A stretch of 64,000 bases of DNA. Origin: Lapidilactobacillus achengensis (GTDB taxonomy: Bacteria; Bacillota; Bacilli; Lactobacillales; Lactobacillaceae). Under the pieces are notes generated by a model that worked only from the letters and a program-made list of their open reading frames with translations, did no database searches and had not been told where the DNA came from. How positions within the stretch are numbered: the stretch's first letter is position 1; each line of letters begins with the position of its first letter. The position numbers and the translations under genes are program-made. Location of the stretch: the NCBI RefSeq assembly GCF_003946655.1, contig NZ_RHOV01000010.1, forward strand, positions 1 through 64,000. The letters are read 5' to 3'. Below are positions 30,299 to 39,973 of the stretch, in pieces.

Positions 30299-30967
30299 AT
30301 GACAACAGCAAAAAAATTATTTGTCGCACCGCAACATCCTACTAAGCGTTACCAGATTCTCAACGAGGTTTTTTCGGCAATCACCCATGGCATTGGGGTG
30401 GGGCTGGCAATCACGGCGCTGGTCCTCTTGGTGCTCAAGGCGAGCGGCACGCAGGATACGATGCGGATCGTAACGTTCACGATCTACGGGGTTTCCTTGG
30501 TGGTGTTGTACCTGTGCTCAACGCTTTACCACAGTCTGATTTTCACGCGGGCCCGGCACGTTTTCCAGATTTTTGACCATAGTTCGATCTTTATCCTGAT
30601 CGCCGGCACGTACACACCCTATACTTTGGTGGCCATTGGTGGCTGGCAAGGTTGGGCGATGTTTGGCGGTATCTGGGGTCTGGCGCTGCTAGGAATTCTG
30701 TACAAAATATTTGTGGTGGGCAAACATCCGATTTTTGAAACGCTGCTTTATGTTGTGATGGGGTGGCTGGTGATCATTTCGGCCAAACCTTTGGCGGCGG
30801 CAATTGGGATGAAGGGATTATGGCTCTTGATTGGCGGCGGGATCGCTTATACCTTCGGCGCGTTGCTTTACAGCATGCGGGGAATCAAGTTCATTCACGT
30901 GATCTGGCATTTATTCGTCCTCTTGGGCTCGATTCTGATGTTCTTCTCGGTCTACTTATACGTTTAA
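30299..30967 (+). CDS. Hemolysin III / PAQR-family membrane protein
   Basis: This 222-aa protein has seven predicted membrane helices and the family motifs EVFSAITHGIG, STLYHSL, FDHSSIFILIAGTYTP and the C-terminal HVIWHLFVLLGSILMFFSVYLY; the conserved His and Asp residues form the zinc site of the PAQR fold. I use ATG 30299, with GAGG 9 nt upstream. Despite the name, most bacterial members act in membrane homeostasis. The palindrome over its promoter suggests specific regulation. Confidence 0.92.
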   Translation: MTTAKKLFVAPQHPTKRYQILNEVFSAITHGIGVGLAITALVLLVLKASGTQDTMRIVTFTIYGVSLVVLYLCSTLYHSLIFTRARHVFQIFDHSSIFILIAGTYTPYTLVAIGGWQGWAMFGGIWGLALLGILYKIFVVGKHPIFETLLYVVMGWLVIISAKPLAAAIGMKGLWLLIGGGIAYTFGALLYSMRGIKFIHVIWHLFVLLGSILMFFSVYLYV

Positions 30968-31286
30968 ATTCGTTTCGCGCTTTTAGAAGTGAGTTGAATT
31001 TGGTCGCTTTGAGTCGATGCCGGACCTTTGGTAGCAAGCCGCACTGGGCGAGTTAAAGTAGGAAGGTCTGAGCGTAACGGCGTTATAGCGGCGAATGAGC
31101 TTGCTATCAGTCACAACAGGTGGCAGGATCACCACGGCTGTCTGCTAACGTTGGTGTTGACGGCTGCTAAACGCGGTCTCGGCGCTATCTAACAGAATTG
31201 TTCGTTTGCTGTTAGGCCAAGCCATGGCTGGTCACGGCTTTTTCAGGTTAAATGGAGATAATCAAGTTTAAGCGGAGGTTTCCATT
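30968..31286. other. Spacer without a recognisable gene
   Basis: It contains a GCGTTATAGCG near-palindrome (about 31079) but no convincing ORF, terminator or repeat. GGAGG at its end serves the next gene. Confidence 0.5.
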
Positions 31287-31880
31287 ATGAAAAAGCTTTT
31301 GACCCTGATTGTGACGCTGACGGCGGCGATCGTTGGTGGCTACTTCTTGTACGCCCACTTCGGTCATCGTCCTGTTCACGGCTTGGTGATCGTTGATCCG
31401 CAAGCGACGCGGCTGACCACGACTTTGGCCGAACAGAAGGCGGAGATTGAGACGCAGTTGATTTTGACCAGTAAATATCAGAAATCCACCGACACATTGG
31501 TTCTTTCTAAGCGGCAAGCGCAGCAATTAGTCGCGCGGAAAGGTCTGAAACAGGTTACGCAGAAAGGCAAAAATGATTATCGTTTTCGGGCGTTGACCCA
31601 GGTGCCGCAGGATTTACCAGCAGTCTATTCCAAGAATAGCGGGGCCAATAAAGTTGTGGACCAAAGCGGTGTGGTCTATCGGGCCGCGACGCAGGGCTAT
31701 GTGGTGTTGGGCCAATCGTCTATGTTTACCAAGCAGTTGCTGATTCTAAACGATCGTGATTATCAGCGGTTTCATGGCAGCCAAGTCCACGTGGCCGTAC
31801 TAACGTTGAAGGATGACGCGGCCGATCGGATCAGTCGCTTTGACGGGGAGTCCTTACAGATTTTCGACCAAGATCTCTAA
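31287..31880 (+). CDS. Membrane-anchored or secreted protein of unknown function
   Basis: This 197-aa protein starts MKKLLTLIVTLTAAIVGGYF, an uncleaved signal or N-terminal helix, followed by a polar domain predicted outside the cell. I recognise no domain and no catalytic motif. GCGGAGG precedes ATG at 8-nt spacing, and codon use is like that of neighbouring genes, so it is real. It is closed by a bidirectional terminator shared with osmC. Confidence 0.8.
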   Translation: MKKLLTLIVTLTAAIVGGYFLYAHFGHRPVHGLVIVDPQATRLTTTLAEQKAEIETQLILTSKYQKSTDTLVLSKRQAQQLVARKGLKQVTQKGKNDYRFRALTQVPQDLPAVYSKNSGANKVVDQSGVVYRAATQGYVVLGQSSMFTKQLLILNDRDYQRFHGSQVHVAVLTLKDDAADRISRFDGESLQIFDQDL

Positions 31881-32069
31881 CCGCAACGAACTCACCGCAA
31901 CGAATTCACCGAATGAAGTCAGCGCACGAACCCAGCGCAACGCACCCACTACAACGCACTCAGCGCTCACGGCAATGGCTGGGTTGCACTTGCAGACAGG
32001 TAATCGGCGCCCGACTGTCGCTGAAAATACGTGCTCGCTAGGAAAACATCTGATCGCTAGCGGTCAAAT

Positions 32070-32132
32070 AAAAACCCTACTAACAACATTTCTGACGCAT
32101 TGGGCGGTCAGGATGGTGTTAGTAGGGTTTTT
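32070..32132. terminator. Bidirectional terminator
   Basis: AAAAACCCTACTAACA and TGTTAGTAGGGTTTTT pair perfectly between convergent genes. Confidence 0.95.
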
Positions 32133-32167
32133 GGATTGAATCGCGGATACTGACTGATTCTTGGGTC

Positions 32168-32551
32168 TCAGACGAGGACCAGCTGTTCGGTGATTTTGAT
32201 TTTTGGATCCAAGGATTGGGTCACGGGGCAGTTGGCGGCAACGAGGCGGAGCGCACGTTGGGCGAGGCCTTGCTTGGCTTCTGGGATCGTGACGTAAAAG
32301 GTGATGGTCATCGCCTGCACTGGGTTGACGTTACCATCGGGATCGCGGTCATAGCTGACGGTGGTCTTCTGAAAAGTGTAAGGGATCTTGGAGTTGGTGA
32401 GGATTTCTTGATAAACATAGCTTTCGCAGACGGCTGCGGCGGAAACCAGCGCTTGGACTGGCGCGTAGCCGATTCCACGTTTGAAGGTCCAAGTTTCGGT
32501 TTGGCGATTTTGTAAGCCTTGGTCGGTTTGGTCAAAAGTGAGTGTTTCCAT
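32168..32551 (-). CDS. OsmC/Ohr-family peroxiredoxin-like protein
   Basis: OsmC/Ohr proteins reduce organic hydroperoxides with two cysteines. Both are present: C42 in SAAAVCESY and C108 in AANCPVTQSL. The length of 127 aa is normal. The ribosome binding site is AAAGGACG. It is monocistronic. It may help to handle oxidants arising from H2O2-forming enzymes such as GlpO (inference). Confidence 0.9.
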   Translation of the reverse strand: METLTFDQTDQGLQNRQTETWTFKRGIGYAPVQALVSAAAVCESYVYQEILTNSKIPYTFQKTTVSYDRDPDGNVNPVQAMTITFYVTIPEAKQGLAQRALRLVAANCPVTQSLDPKIKITEQLVLV

Positions 32552-32805
32552 ATTTTAGCGTCCTTTCTGTTGGTGGTCACTGTCTAGTTTAACAGGTTGA
32601 TCGCCAAAACGTCAGGGGGTTCACTTGGATCCGGCGTTATAACGGCGTTGTGCTGGACAACGCGGTACCAGCGTCCTGTAGTGGCGGCTAGAAATCTTGC
32701 CCGTGAATTTCTTGTTGAAAGGGGCAGTTTTGGCTTGCAAAGCCGTACCAATTCAACTAATCTTAAGATAATGAACAGTTAAGAATTCGACATGGAGGTT
32801 TTTGT

Positions 32806-34473
32806 ATGCAAAAGCATTGGTGGCAAGAAGCTGTCGTATATCAGGTTTATCCCCGCAGTTTTCAGGATACGAACCGCGATGGCATTGGTGACTTGCAAGG
32901 CATCATTCAACATTTGGATTACATCAAGACGCTTGGGGTCGACGTGATTTGGCTCAACCCAATTTACAAATCTCCCAACGACGATAATGGTTATGATATT
33001 GCGGATTATCAAGCGATCATGCAGGATTTCGGCACGATGGCTGACTTTGAAGAATTGTTGAAAAAGGCGCATCACCGCGGTTTGAAGATCATGATGGACT
33101 TGGTGGTCAATCATACTTCTGATGAGCATCGCTGGTTCGTCGAGAGTAAAAAAGGCCGCGACAATAAGTATCGTGACTATTATATTTGGCATGATCCTGT
33201 TGATGGGCATGAGCCTAATGATTGGCAATCGTCATTCAGCGGGTCGGCGTGGCAATTTGATGAGGCTAGTGGTCAGTATTATTTACATTTGTTCTCCAAG
33301 AAGCAACCGGATTTGAATTGGAAGAATCCGGATGTGCGCCAATCGATTTTCACGATGATGGCGTGGTGGTTGAATAAGGGCATTGATGGCTTCCGGATGG
33401 ACGTGATCAATTTGATTTCGAAGCCGGATAGCTTCTTGCCAGACAGCACCGGCTATTTGCCGCCAGTGGCCAATGGTCCTTATGTCCACGACTACTTACT
33501 GGAAATGAACAAGAAGGTATTGTCGAAGTATGACATCATTACTGTTGGCGAAACGCCTGATGTGAAGCCATATGACGCGATCAATTACGCTGGCTTTGAT
33601 CGGCATGAGCTGGAAATGGTTTTCCAATTCGAGCACATGGGTGTGGATCAAGATCCGAAATTCGGTAAGTGGAAGCCACGGAAGTTCAGTTTGCCTGAAT
33701 TGAAACGGATCATGAGTAAGTGGCAGATGGAGTTGAACAATAAGGCTTGGAATTCACTTTATTGGAATAACCACGACCAGCCCCGGGTGGTTTCCCGCTT
33801 CGGCGATGATTCCACGCCAGAATATCGGGTGTTATCCGCGAAGATGTTGGCGATCGCGCTACATTTTCTCCAAGGAACACCGTATATTTATCAAGGCGAA
33901 GAACTGGGTATGACCAACGATTATGATTTTAATTCGATCTCGGATTATCGGGATATCGAAGTGGTCAACGCTTATCGCGATTTGGTTGAGCAACGGCATG
34001 AATTGACCAATCAGGAGTTTATCGCGGCCGCGCACAAAATGTCGCGGGATAACGCGCGGACACCAATGCAGTGGGATGGCTCGCTGAACGCTGGGTTTAC
34101 CGGCGAAGGTGTCGATCCCTGGATCGCGGTCAATTCCAACTATACCGAAATCAACGCGGAGAAGGCGTTAGCTGACCCCAACTCGATCTATTATTTCTAC
34201 CAACGGATCAATGGGTTGCGCCATCAGTTCCCGGTGATCGTTTATGGGAACTATCAATTATTGTTGCCTGATGATGAGCGGATCTGGGCTTATCACCGTC
34301 ACGATAGCAAGCAGTCCCTGTTGGTTGTGACGAACTTTAGCGCCGACACGGTTCAGGTTGACTTGCCTGATTTGAAGAATGAAGCGAATGTTTGCTTGAT
34401 CAAGAATTATCCGGACGATCAAGGGCAGACGTTACGTCCGTATGAAGCCAAGGCTTATTTGTTGGTAAAATAG
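32806..34473 (+). CDS. GH13 alpha-glucosidase (oligo-1,6-glucosidase type)
   Basis: This intracellular GH13 hydrolase of 555 aa begins WWQEAVVYQVYPRSFQDTNRDGIGDL. The catalytic residues are D199 (FRMDVIN), E249 (VGET) and D324 (NNHDQ). Val200 directly after the nucleophile is characteristic of enzymes acting on alpha-1,6 links; alpha-1,4 enzymes have Ala there. Isomaltose, isomaltooligosaccharides or panose are therefore likely substrates. It heads a three-gene alpha-glucoside region with two GH65 phosphorylases, though each gene has its own spacer. Confidence 0.93.
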   Translation: MQKHWWQEAVVYQVYPRSFQDTNRDGIGDLQGIIQHLDYIKTLGVDVIWLNPIYKSPNDDNGYDIADYQAIMQDFGTMADFEELLKKAHHRGLKIMMDLVVNHTSDEHRWFVESKKGRDNKYRDYYIWHDPVDGHEPNDWQSSFSGSAWQFDEASGQYYLHLFSKKQPDLNWKNPDVRQSIFTMMAWWLNKGIDGFRMDVINLISKPDSFLPDSTGYLPPVANGPYVHDYLLEMNKKVLSKYDIITVGETPDVKPYDAINYAGFDRHELEMVFQFEHMGVDQDPKFGKWKPRKFSLPELKRIMSKWQMELNNKAWNSLYWNNHDQPRVVSRFGDDSTPEYRVLSAKMLAIALHFLQGTPYIYQGEELGMTNDYDFNSISDYRDIEVVNAYRDLVEQRHELTNQEFIAAAHKMSRDNARTPMQWDGSLNAGFTGEGVDPWIAVNSNYTEINAEKALADPNSIYYFYQRINGLRHQFPVIVYGNYQLLLPDDERIWAYHRHDSKQSLLVVTNFSADTVQVDLPDLKNEANVCLIKNYPDDQGQTLRPYEAKAYLLVK

Positions 34474-34580
34474 GCGTGGTGACAGCGGTTTGGTCAGCGG
34501 TGCGGTGGGCAACCCCACTAACGCCAGGGGCTAATTCAAAATGCTTTTTGCAACGTGCTGTGCACGACTGATTTTTTTAC

Positions 34581-34616
34581 GAGACTTGCTGAGTATCAGG
34601 GCAGGTCTCTTTTTTT
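34581..34616 (+). terminator. Terminator of the GH13 gene
   Basis: GAGACTTGC and GCAGGTCTC form the stem, followed by seven T. The rest of 34474-34828 shows a GTTATAAC palindrome (about 34773) and TGAACACGTTTCAA (34796-34809), which differs from the cre consensus at two positions. Confidence 0.88.
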
Positions 34617-34828
34617 CACGCTGGGCCCCTGTGGTTGGCTTTGATCAGCAATCAGACTAGCTGTCGGTTAAAAAAACTTGTCTGGTTTTGGAACCGCTTT
34701 GTTTGGCGCTCGGCTGATCTGCGCCGTATGATGAAGCAAAAGAGCGGATGCTGGCGTTATGGCTGGATGTAGCGTTATAACGCAGCTGACGCCGGTGAAC
34801 ACGTTTCAAAACAAACGAGGCGAGCACA

Positions 34829-37171
34829 ATGCATAGCACGATCAAATATTATCCCGATGATCCTTGGCGACTGTCAGAGGCTTGTTTTGATCCCCGTAAT
34901 CTAAATAAATATGAATCGATTTTTGCGCTGGGCAATGGCTACTTGGGGACCCGCGCGGCCACGGAAGAATCCTATTTGGGTGAGCAGCGCGACACATTTA
35001 TTGCAGGTAGCTTTGATAAGTTCGGCAGTGAGGCCAGTGAGTTGCCCAATCTGGCCGATATTTTCCAATTGAAGATCCTCTTGAATGGACAATTGCTGGA
35101 CCTGACTAGCGGCACCGTGACCGCCTATTTGCGGACGCTGAACTTGAAGACAGGAGAGCTGACCCGGGAATTCGTGTGGACGATCGGCGGCGCGGCTTAT
35201 CAGTTCCGCTTTTCCCGCTTCGTTTCTTTGGCGAATCGGCATCTTTTGGGCGAAAAAGTTCAGATCACGCCTTTAACAGCGGCGGCGCAACTGAAAATGA
35301 CGGTGGGGATCGATGGGCAGGTGACCAATCGGGGGACGCAGCATTTCAATGACGATATCAAGCGGCTTTATCCGGAGCACACATTGCAATTGCTGACCCA
35401 GACCAACACCTCGCAGATCAATTTCGTGATCACCTCCAGTCATCGCTTCGACGGCGAAGACTCGCAGATGATCGATGCCAAAACGGCGATGCTCCGGCGG
35501 AAACTGGTCTCCACCTACCATTTGACCTTGGCGGCTAAGCAGACTTTGAATTTTGAAAACATTTCGACGATCTACACGTCGCGGGACAATGATTGCGTTT
35601 ATCACGATCGTCAAAGTTTGCAGCAGCGGGGGCTGGATCAGGCCAAGGCGTTACGGGACCAAACCTATGACCAACTTGTTCACGCGTCGGCCCAGGCTTG
35701 GCTGGATCAAGTTTGGGGGCCATTGCCGCTGGTGATCACGTCCACGGATTTCCGGGATCAGTTAGCGCTGAATTTCGCGCGCTATCACTTGCAGATCATG
35801 ACGCCGGCCCACGACCCGCGAATGAATATCGGCGCGAAAGGCTTGTCTGGCGAAGGCTATAAAGGTCATACTTTTTGGGATACTGATTTATTTATGCTGC
35901 CCTATTTTATTTTCACGGCGCCGGCTGTGGCCCGTAGTTTGGTCACTTATCGGTACTTGACCTTGCCTGGCGCCCGACAAAAAGCGGCGGCGGATGGTTA
36001 CACGGGCGCCCAGTATCCTTGGGAATCTGCCTGGATCACGGAGGGTGAAACCGCGTCGGTTTGGGGCGCCACCGACATTGTCACTGGCAAGGCGACGAAG
36101 ATTTGGTCAGGTTTCATTGAACAACACATTACCGCGGACGTGGCTTTTGGCGTGAATGAATATATCGAAGCGACCCAAGATCAACAATTCGCCCGCGAGA
36201 TGGGGACGGAGATCATTTTGGATACGGGGCGGTTTTGGGCCAGTCGGCTGGATTGGCAGGGGGCCAAGCAGCGTTATGAGATCCGCGATGTGATTGGGCC
36301 TGATGAGTACAAGGAGCACGCCAACAATAATGCCTTTACCAATTACATGGCGCACTGGAATATGTCGTTGGCCTTGGAGTTGGTCAAGAAATTGCCGCAA
36401 ACGGATCCGGTCTTGTACGCTCGCTTGGATCAGCAAATGAATTTGCATAAGTTGCATGAGGACTTAGGGACCAAGTTGCCCTTGTTGTACGTGCCGGAGC
36501 CTAATCAAGACGAGATCATTCCGCAAGATGACGCTTATTTAAGCAAGCAAAATATCGACCTGAGTAAATATTTGACTTTGGGCACGGTGGACGAATTGTT
36601 TGATCATTTCAGTTTGGACCAGATCAATGAATTGCAGGTGACCAAGCAGGCCGATGTGATCTTGCTGCTGTACATGTTTGAGGATAAATTCGCCAAGTCG
36701 GTCAAACAGAAGAATTGGGATTATTATGAGCCGCGCACCACCCATGATTCCTCGCTGTCCCGGTGCACCTACACGAATTTCGCCGCCGATCTGGGGTTGG
36801 ACGATAAAGCCTATTGGTATTACCAACAAGCGCGCGATATCGATCTAGGTCCCAATATGAAAAGCAGTGATGCCGGCGTTCATGCCGCTTCTCTCGCCGG
36901 GATCTGGTTGATGACGATTTTCGGCTTCGGCGGCGTGCGCTATCTTAATGGCAAGCTGCGGGTCGCGCCGAATTTACCGGCCGCCTGGCAACGGTTGGAT
37001 TTCTACCTCTGGTGGCATAGCCAAAAACTGCATTTCGTTGAAGACGCCAACCAAGTCACGGTGCTCAACGTCACCGCGACAGCTAACGTTTCCATCTGCG
37101 CCAACGAACAAAATTATCCCGTGCCCACCGACCAGCCCTTGGTGATCAAACGGCGTGGGATCAACGAGTAG
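34829..37171 (+). CDS. GH65 disaccharide phosphorylase, first of two
   Basis: GH65 enzymes phosphorolyse alpha-glucobioses (maltose, trehalose, kojibiose, nigerose, sucrose-6-type substrates) to beta-glucose-1-phosphate and a sugar. The 780-aa length is typical. The general acid E493 lies in VIGPDEYKEHANNNAFTN, and the phosphate-binding THDSSLS and HAASLAGIW motifs are present. Start ATG 34829 follows GAGGCGAG. A cre-like site lies 20 nt upstream. The required beta-phosphoglucomutase gene is not in the window. Exact substrate cannot be told by eye. Confidence 0.92.
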   Translation: MHSTIKYYPDDPWRLSEACFDPRNLNKYESIFALGNGYLGTRAATEESYLGEQRDTFIAGSFDKFGSEASELPNLADIFQLKILLNGQLLDLTSGTVTAYLRTLNLKTGELTREFVWTIGGAAYQFRFSRFVSLANRHLLGEKVQITPLTAAAQLKMTVGIDGQVTNRGTQHFNDDIKRLYPEHTLQLLTQTNTSQINFVITSSHRFDGEDSQMIDAKTAMLRRKLVSTYHLTLAAKQTLNFENISTIYTSRDNDCVYHDRQSLQQRGLDQAKALRDQTYDQLVHASAQAWLDQVWGPLPLVITSTDFRDQLALNFARYHLQIMTPAHDPRMNIGAKGLSGEGYKGHTFWDTDLFMLPYFIFTAPAVARSLVTYRYLTLPGARQKAAADGYTGAQYPWESAWITEGETASVWGATDIVTGKATKIWSGFIEQHITADVAFGVNEYIEATQDQQFAREMGTEIILDTGRFWASRLDWQGAKQRYEIRDVIGPDEYKEHANNNAFTNYMAHWNMSLALELVKKLPQTDPVLYARLDQQMNLHKLHEDLGTKLPLLYVPEPNQDEIIPQDDAYLSKQNIDLSKYLTLGTVDELFDHFSLDQINELQVTKQADVILLLYMFEDKFAKSVKQKNWDYYEPRTTHDSSLSRCTYTNFAADLGLDDKAYWYYQQARDIDLGPNMKSSDAGVHAASLAGIWLMTIFGFGGVRYLNGKLRVAPNLPAAWQRLDFYLWWHSQKLHFVEDANQVTVLNVTATANVSICANEQNYPVPTDQPLVIKRRGINE

Positions 37172-37341
37172 GGGGCACATCGACGCGCGATAGGAATAGG
37201 CTGATCGCGGACTTATGAAAGCGGTGTCAATAATTGCCAGGCGGGGGCCTAAATGCTATGCTGAAAGAGCATTGATCGCCGCACGAATCCGACTCATTTG
37301 AATGCGCGCGGCGTGATCAAGAATTTAGGGAGGGCGAGCAA

Positions 37342-39516
37342 GTGGCAAATCCATTTGTATTGAAATTGCAGGATCTGAAGAATCAGTCGGCGGCGAATGT
37401 GGCGACGATTTTCTCACAGGGGAATGGGAGTTTTGGCGTGCAGGCGACGGATCCGTTGGTGGCCAGCGCGGGCACGATCATCAATGGTTTCTACGAGCAG
37501 GCGCCAATCACCTATGGCGAGACGGCTTACGGCTACGCCAAAAATCATCAAACGATCATCGCGTTACCCTCATTGCGGCAATTGCAACTTGAAGATCAGG
37601 CGGGGCGTCCGGCGGTCAGTTTAGGCGCGCAGAGTGTTGCGTTAGATATGGCCACCGGGATTTTGACGGCGGTTTATGGCGTGAGCTTCGCGGCGGCTGA
37701 ACCGGCGGCGTTGACGTTAACGGTGCGCTCTCTAATTGGTGAGGCGGATGCTGATCTGTCCGCTTATTTGTTGGACTATCAGGTGAAATCGTTGACTTAC
37801 CAAGGCGCGCTGACGTTGACCAAACCAGGGTTGGCCTTGGCCGCGACAGCGGCGGCCGCCGTGGATCCGGACGATCCGCGGGTGGTCGATCGGGGCAGCA
37901 AATTGACCAGCGCGACCTTGGCGTCAACCGCGCAGACGCTCACTCAGACTATCACGACGCAAACCAGTCAGTTAACGGCGCAGGTGCAAATGGCGGGGAT
38001 CGGGACCGATTTGCGGCGGGTGGTGCAATTATCGCCTGGCGCGCAGTTTGAGCTGACTTATTTGGCGCAGCTTGATTTCGCTCCCCATCGAGATTTACAA
38101 CCCGCGACGGCTGCGACAGTCACAGCGTTACGGCAACGAACAGCGACATACTGGCATGATTTCTGGGCGGCGGGTGAAGTCAAGATCAGCGGCGATGAGC
38201 AATTGGATCGCGGCCTCCATTTCAATTTGTATCAATTGTGTCAGTCGGCGAATCGGACTGGCGCGTACAGTATTGCCGCGAAGGGCGTTTCCGGACCAGG
38301 TTACGAGGGCCATTTCTTCTGGGATACGGAAATGTACATGCTGCCCTTCTTCACCTACACCCAGCCGAAAATCGCCCGGGCCTTGCTGAAGTTTCGCTAC
38401 CAACAACTGCCTCAAGCGCGTCAACGTGCTCGGGAGTTGGGCGTGTCAGCTGGGGCGTTGTTCCCTTGGCGGTCGATCAATGGGCAAGAGGCCAGCGCTT
38501 TTTTCCCGGCGGGGACGGCGCAATATCATTTGGACGCGGACATCGCTTATGCGGTGGGACTTTATTATGAAACGACCTTAGACGACCCCTTCATGGCTAA
38601 ATACGGCCTGCCGATCCTTTGGGAGACGGCCCGCTTTTGGCAAAACTTCGGGGCTTGGGGTGAGCGCGACGGCCAACGGTGCTTCATGTTCCATGATGTG
38701 ACCGGGCCTGACGAATACACGGCGCTGGTGGACAACAATTATTACACCAACCGCATGGCGAAACATAATCTGGAATTGTTCCTCAAATACTATCCTCAGT
38801 TTCAAGCCTGCGCCCAACTGCCAGTGACGGCGGCCGATTTGGCGGCCTTGCAGGAGATCGCGGCGGGCATTTATTTGGGCTTTGATCCGCAACGACAATT
38901 AACGCCTCAGGATGACACCTTCTTGAACAAGCCGCTTTGGCCACTGGCAAGTACACCCGCCGCCAACTTCCCCTTGCTGCTGCATTATCACCCGTTAACG
39001 ATCTACCGCTACCAAGTCAATAAGCAGCCGGACATGTTGCTGACCAACTTGCTCTTTCCTGGCGAGAAGTCACCGGCGCAACAGGCTCGCGACTACGCCT
39101 ATTATGAAAAAGTCACCACCCATGACTCCTCGTTGTCCCGTAGCGTCTTCGCCGTTTTAGCGGCGCAGTTAGGCTATGATGACGCGGCTTACCAATACTT
39201 CTTGGACTCAGCGCTACTGGATCTGACCGACTTGCAGGGCAACACCAAGGACGGCCTGCATATGGCCAATCTAGGCGGCAGCTGGTTAAGCGTGATCTAC
39301 GGTTTTGCCGGCGTTTCGCTACAAGATGGCCTGCTTCACGTCAATAACCATTTGCCGCAGAAATGGTCCGGGCTGACCTTCCGCTTGAAGATCGCCGGCC
39401 GCCAGTTACAAGTCCAGCTGACCAAGGACAAAACAACAGTGGAACTTCTCAGCGGCGCGGCATTAGAAGTCGTGATCGCCGGTCAACCAACTACGCTGGA
39501 GGCGCAAGCCGAGTAA
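37342..39516 (+). CDS. GH65-family phosphorylase, second, divergent
   Basis: This 724-aa relative keeps the GH65 features: general acid E458 in VTGPDEYTALVDNNYYTN, a KGVSGPGYEGHFFWDTEMYMLPF entrance segment, THDSSLSRS and HMANLGGSWLSVIYGFAG. It differs widely from its neighbour, especially in the N-terminal domain, so it is not a recent duplicate and probably has another substrate. The start is GTG 37342 after GGGAGGG. A 170-bp spacer separates it from the first GH65 gene. Confidence 0.9.
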   Translation: MANPFVLKLQDLKNQSAANVATIFSQGNGSFGVQATDPLVASAGTIINGFYEQAPITYGETAYGYAKNHQTIIALPSLRQLQLEDQAGRPAVSLGAQSVALDMATGILTAVYGVSFAAAEPAALTLTVRSLIGEADADLSAYLLDYQVKSLTYQGALTLTKPGLALAATAAAAVDPDDPRVVDRGSKLTSATLASTAQTLTQTITTQTSQLTAQVQMAGIGTDLRRVVQLSPGAQFELTYLAQLDFAPHRDLQPATAATVTALRQRTATYWHDFWAAGEVKISGDEQLDRGLHFNLYQLCQSANRTGAYSIAAKGVSGPGYEGHFFWDTEMYMLPFFTYTQPKIARALLKFRYQQLPQARQRARELGVSAGALFPWRSINGQEASAFFPAGTAQYHLDADIAYAVGLYYETTLDDPFMAKYGLPILWETARFWQNFGAWGERDGQRCFMFHDVTGPDEYTALVDNNYYTNRMAKHNLELFLKYYPQFQACAQLPVTAADLAALQEIAAGIYLGFDPQRQLTPQDDTFLNKPLWPLASTPAANFPLLLHYHPLTIYRYQVNKQPDMLLTNLLFPGEKSPAQQARDYAYYEKVTTHDSSLSRSVFAVLAAQLGYDDAAYQYFLDSALLDLTDLQGNTKDGLHMANLGGSWLSVIYGFAGVSLQDGLLHVNNHLPQKWSGLTFRLKIAGRQLQVQLTKDKTTVELLSGAALEVVIAGQPTTLEAQAE

Positions 39517-39698
39517 GAACAACAGAGCAACTGGCGGTCCAGGCTTGATTGAAATTCGTTTTCCTGGGTCTAGGATTTTTGGTGTTGAAAGCTGATTTCA
39601 CACCAGGAGTTCTAAATCTTTTCCTAGACCAGTTCTTTTCAGAAAAATAGTTGGGATACTCACGCCGTTTTCTGAAAGAAATCAAATCAATCGCACAC

Positions 39699-39970
39699 AA
39701 AAACACACCAGCGGGCAACTGGTGTGTTTTCTTATCTATGGGGTTTGTAGAGGAGAAACTCTACGCTCATTCTTGTCTTTGGAGGAGTAAGAATGAAATG
39801 AAAAAGTTGGGTTATTACTATGGGCTAGCTTCAAAGGAGGGGTAAGTCCTTCGAAGCTATGAGTACAATATAACCGCAAAATGTGAAGAAAGTTTGACGT
39901 TAGCCTTAAGGAAAGGTAAATCAGACCAAGGACTGAGACGTTTTCCGTACAATGACCGAGAGGCAATCTC
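39699..39970 (-). ncRNA. Candidate minus-strand structured RNA ending in a TTGCCCG-loop terminator
   Basis: On the minus strand this stretch folds into AGCTTCGAAGGA/TCCTTTGAAGCT (complement of 39827-39858), TTCATTCTT/AAGAATGA with loop ACTCCTCC, GTAGAG/CTCTAC, and finally ACACACCAG-TTGCCCG-CTGGTGTGT followed by five T. Loops carry anti-Shine-Dalgarno-like CTCC. It could be an independent sRNA or the 3' UTR of the gene at 39974-40369. On the plus strand the last hairpin also terminates the GH65 transcript. A 15-codon plus-strand frame at 39798 with GGAGGAG is a weaker alternative. Confidence 0.5.
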
Positions 39971-39973
39971 CTA

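Noticed and set aside
34796-34809. Catabolite-responsive element before the first GH65 gene
   Set aside because: TGAACACGTTTCAA has two mismatches to the cre consensus and the same GAACACGTTTCAA string occurs in the mosaic repeats, so it may be a repeat remnant; mentioned only as a possibility.
39793-39842. Plus-strand mini-ORF of 15 codons (starting MKKLGYYYG) as a type I toxin
   Set aside because: Although GGAGGAG precedes it, the peptide lacks a membrane helix and the region folds better as minus-strand RNA hairpins.
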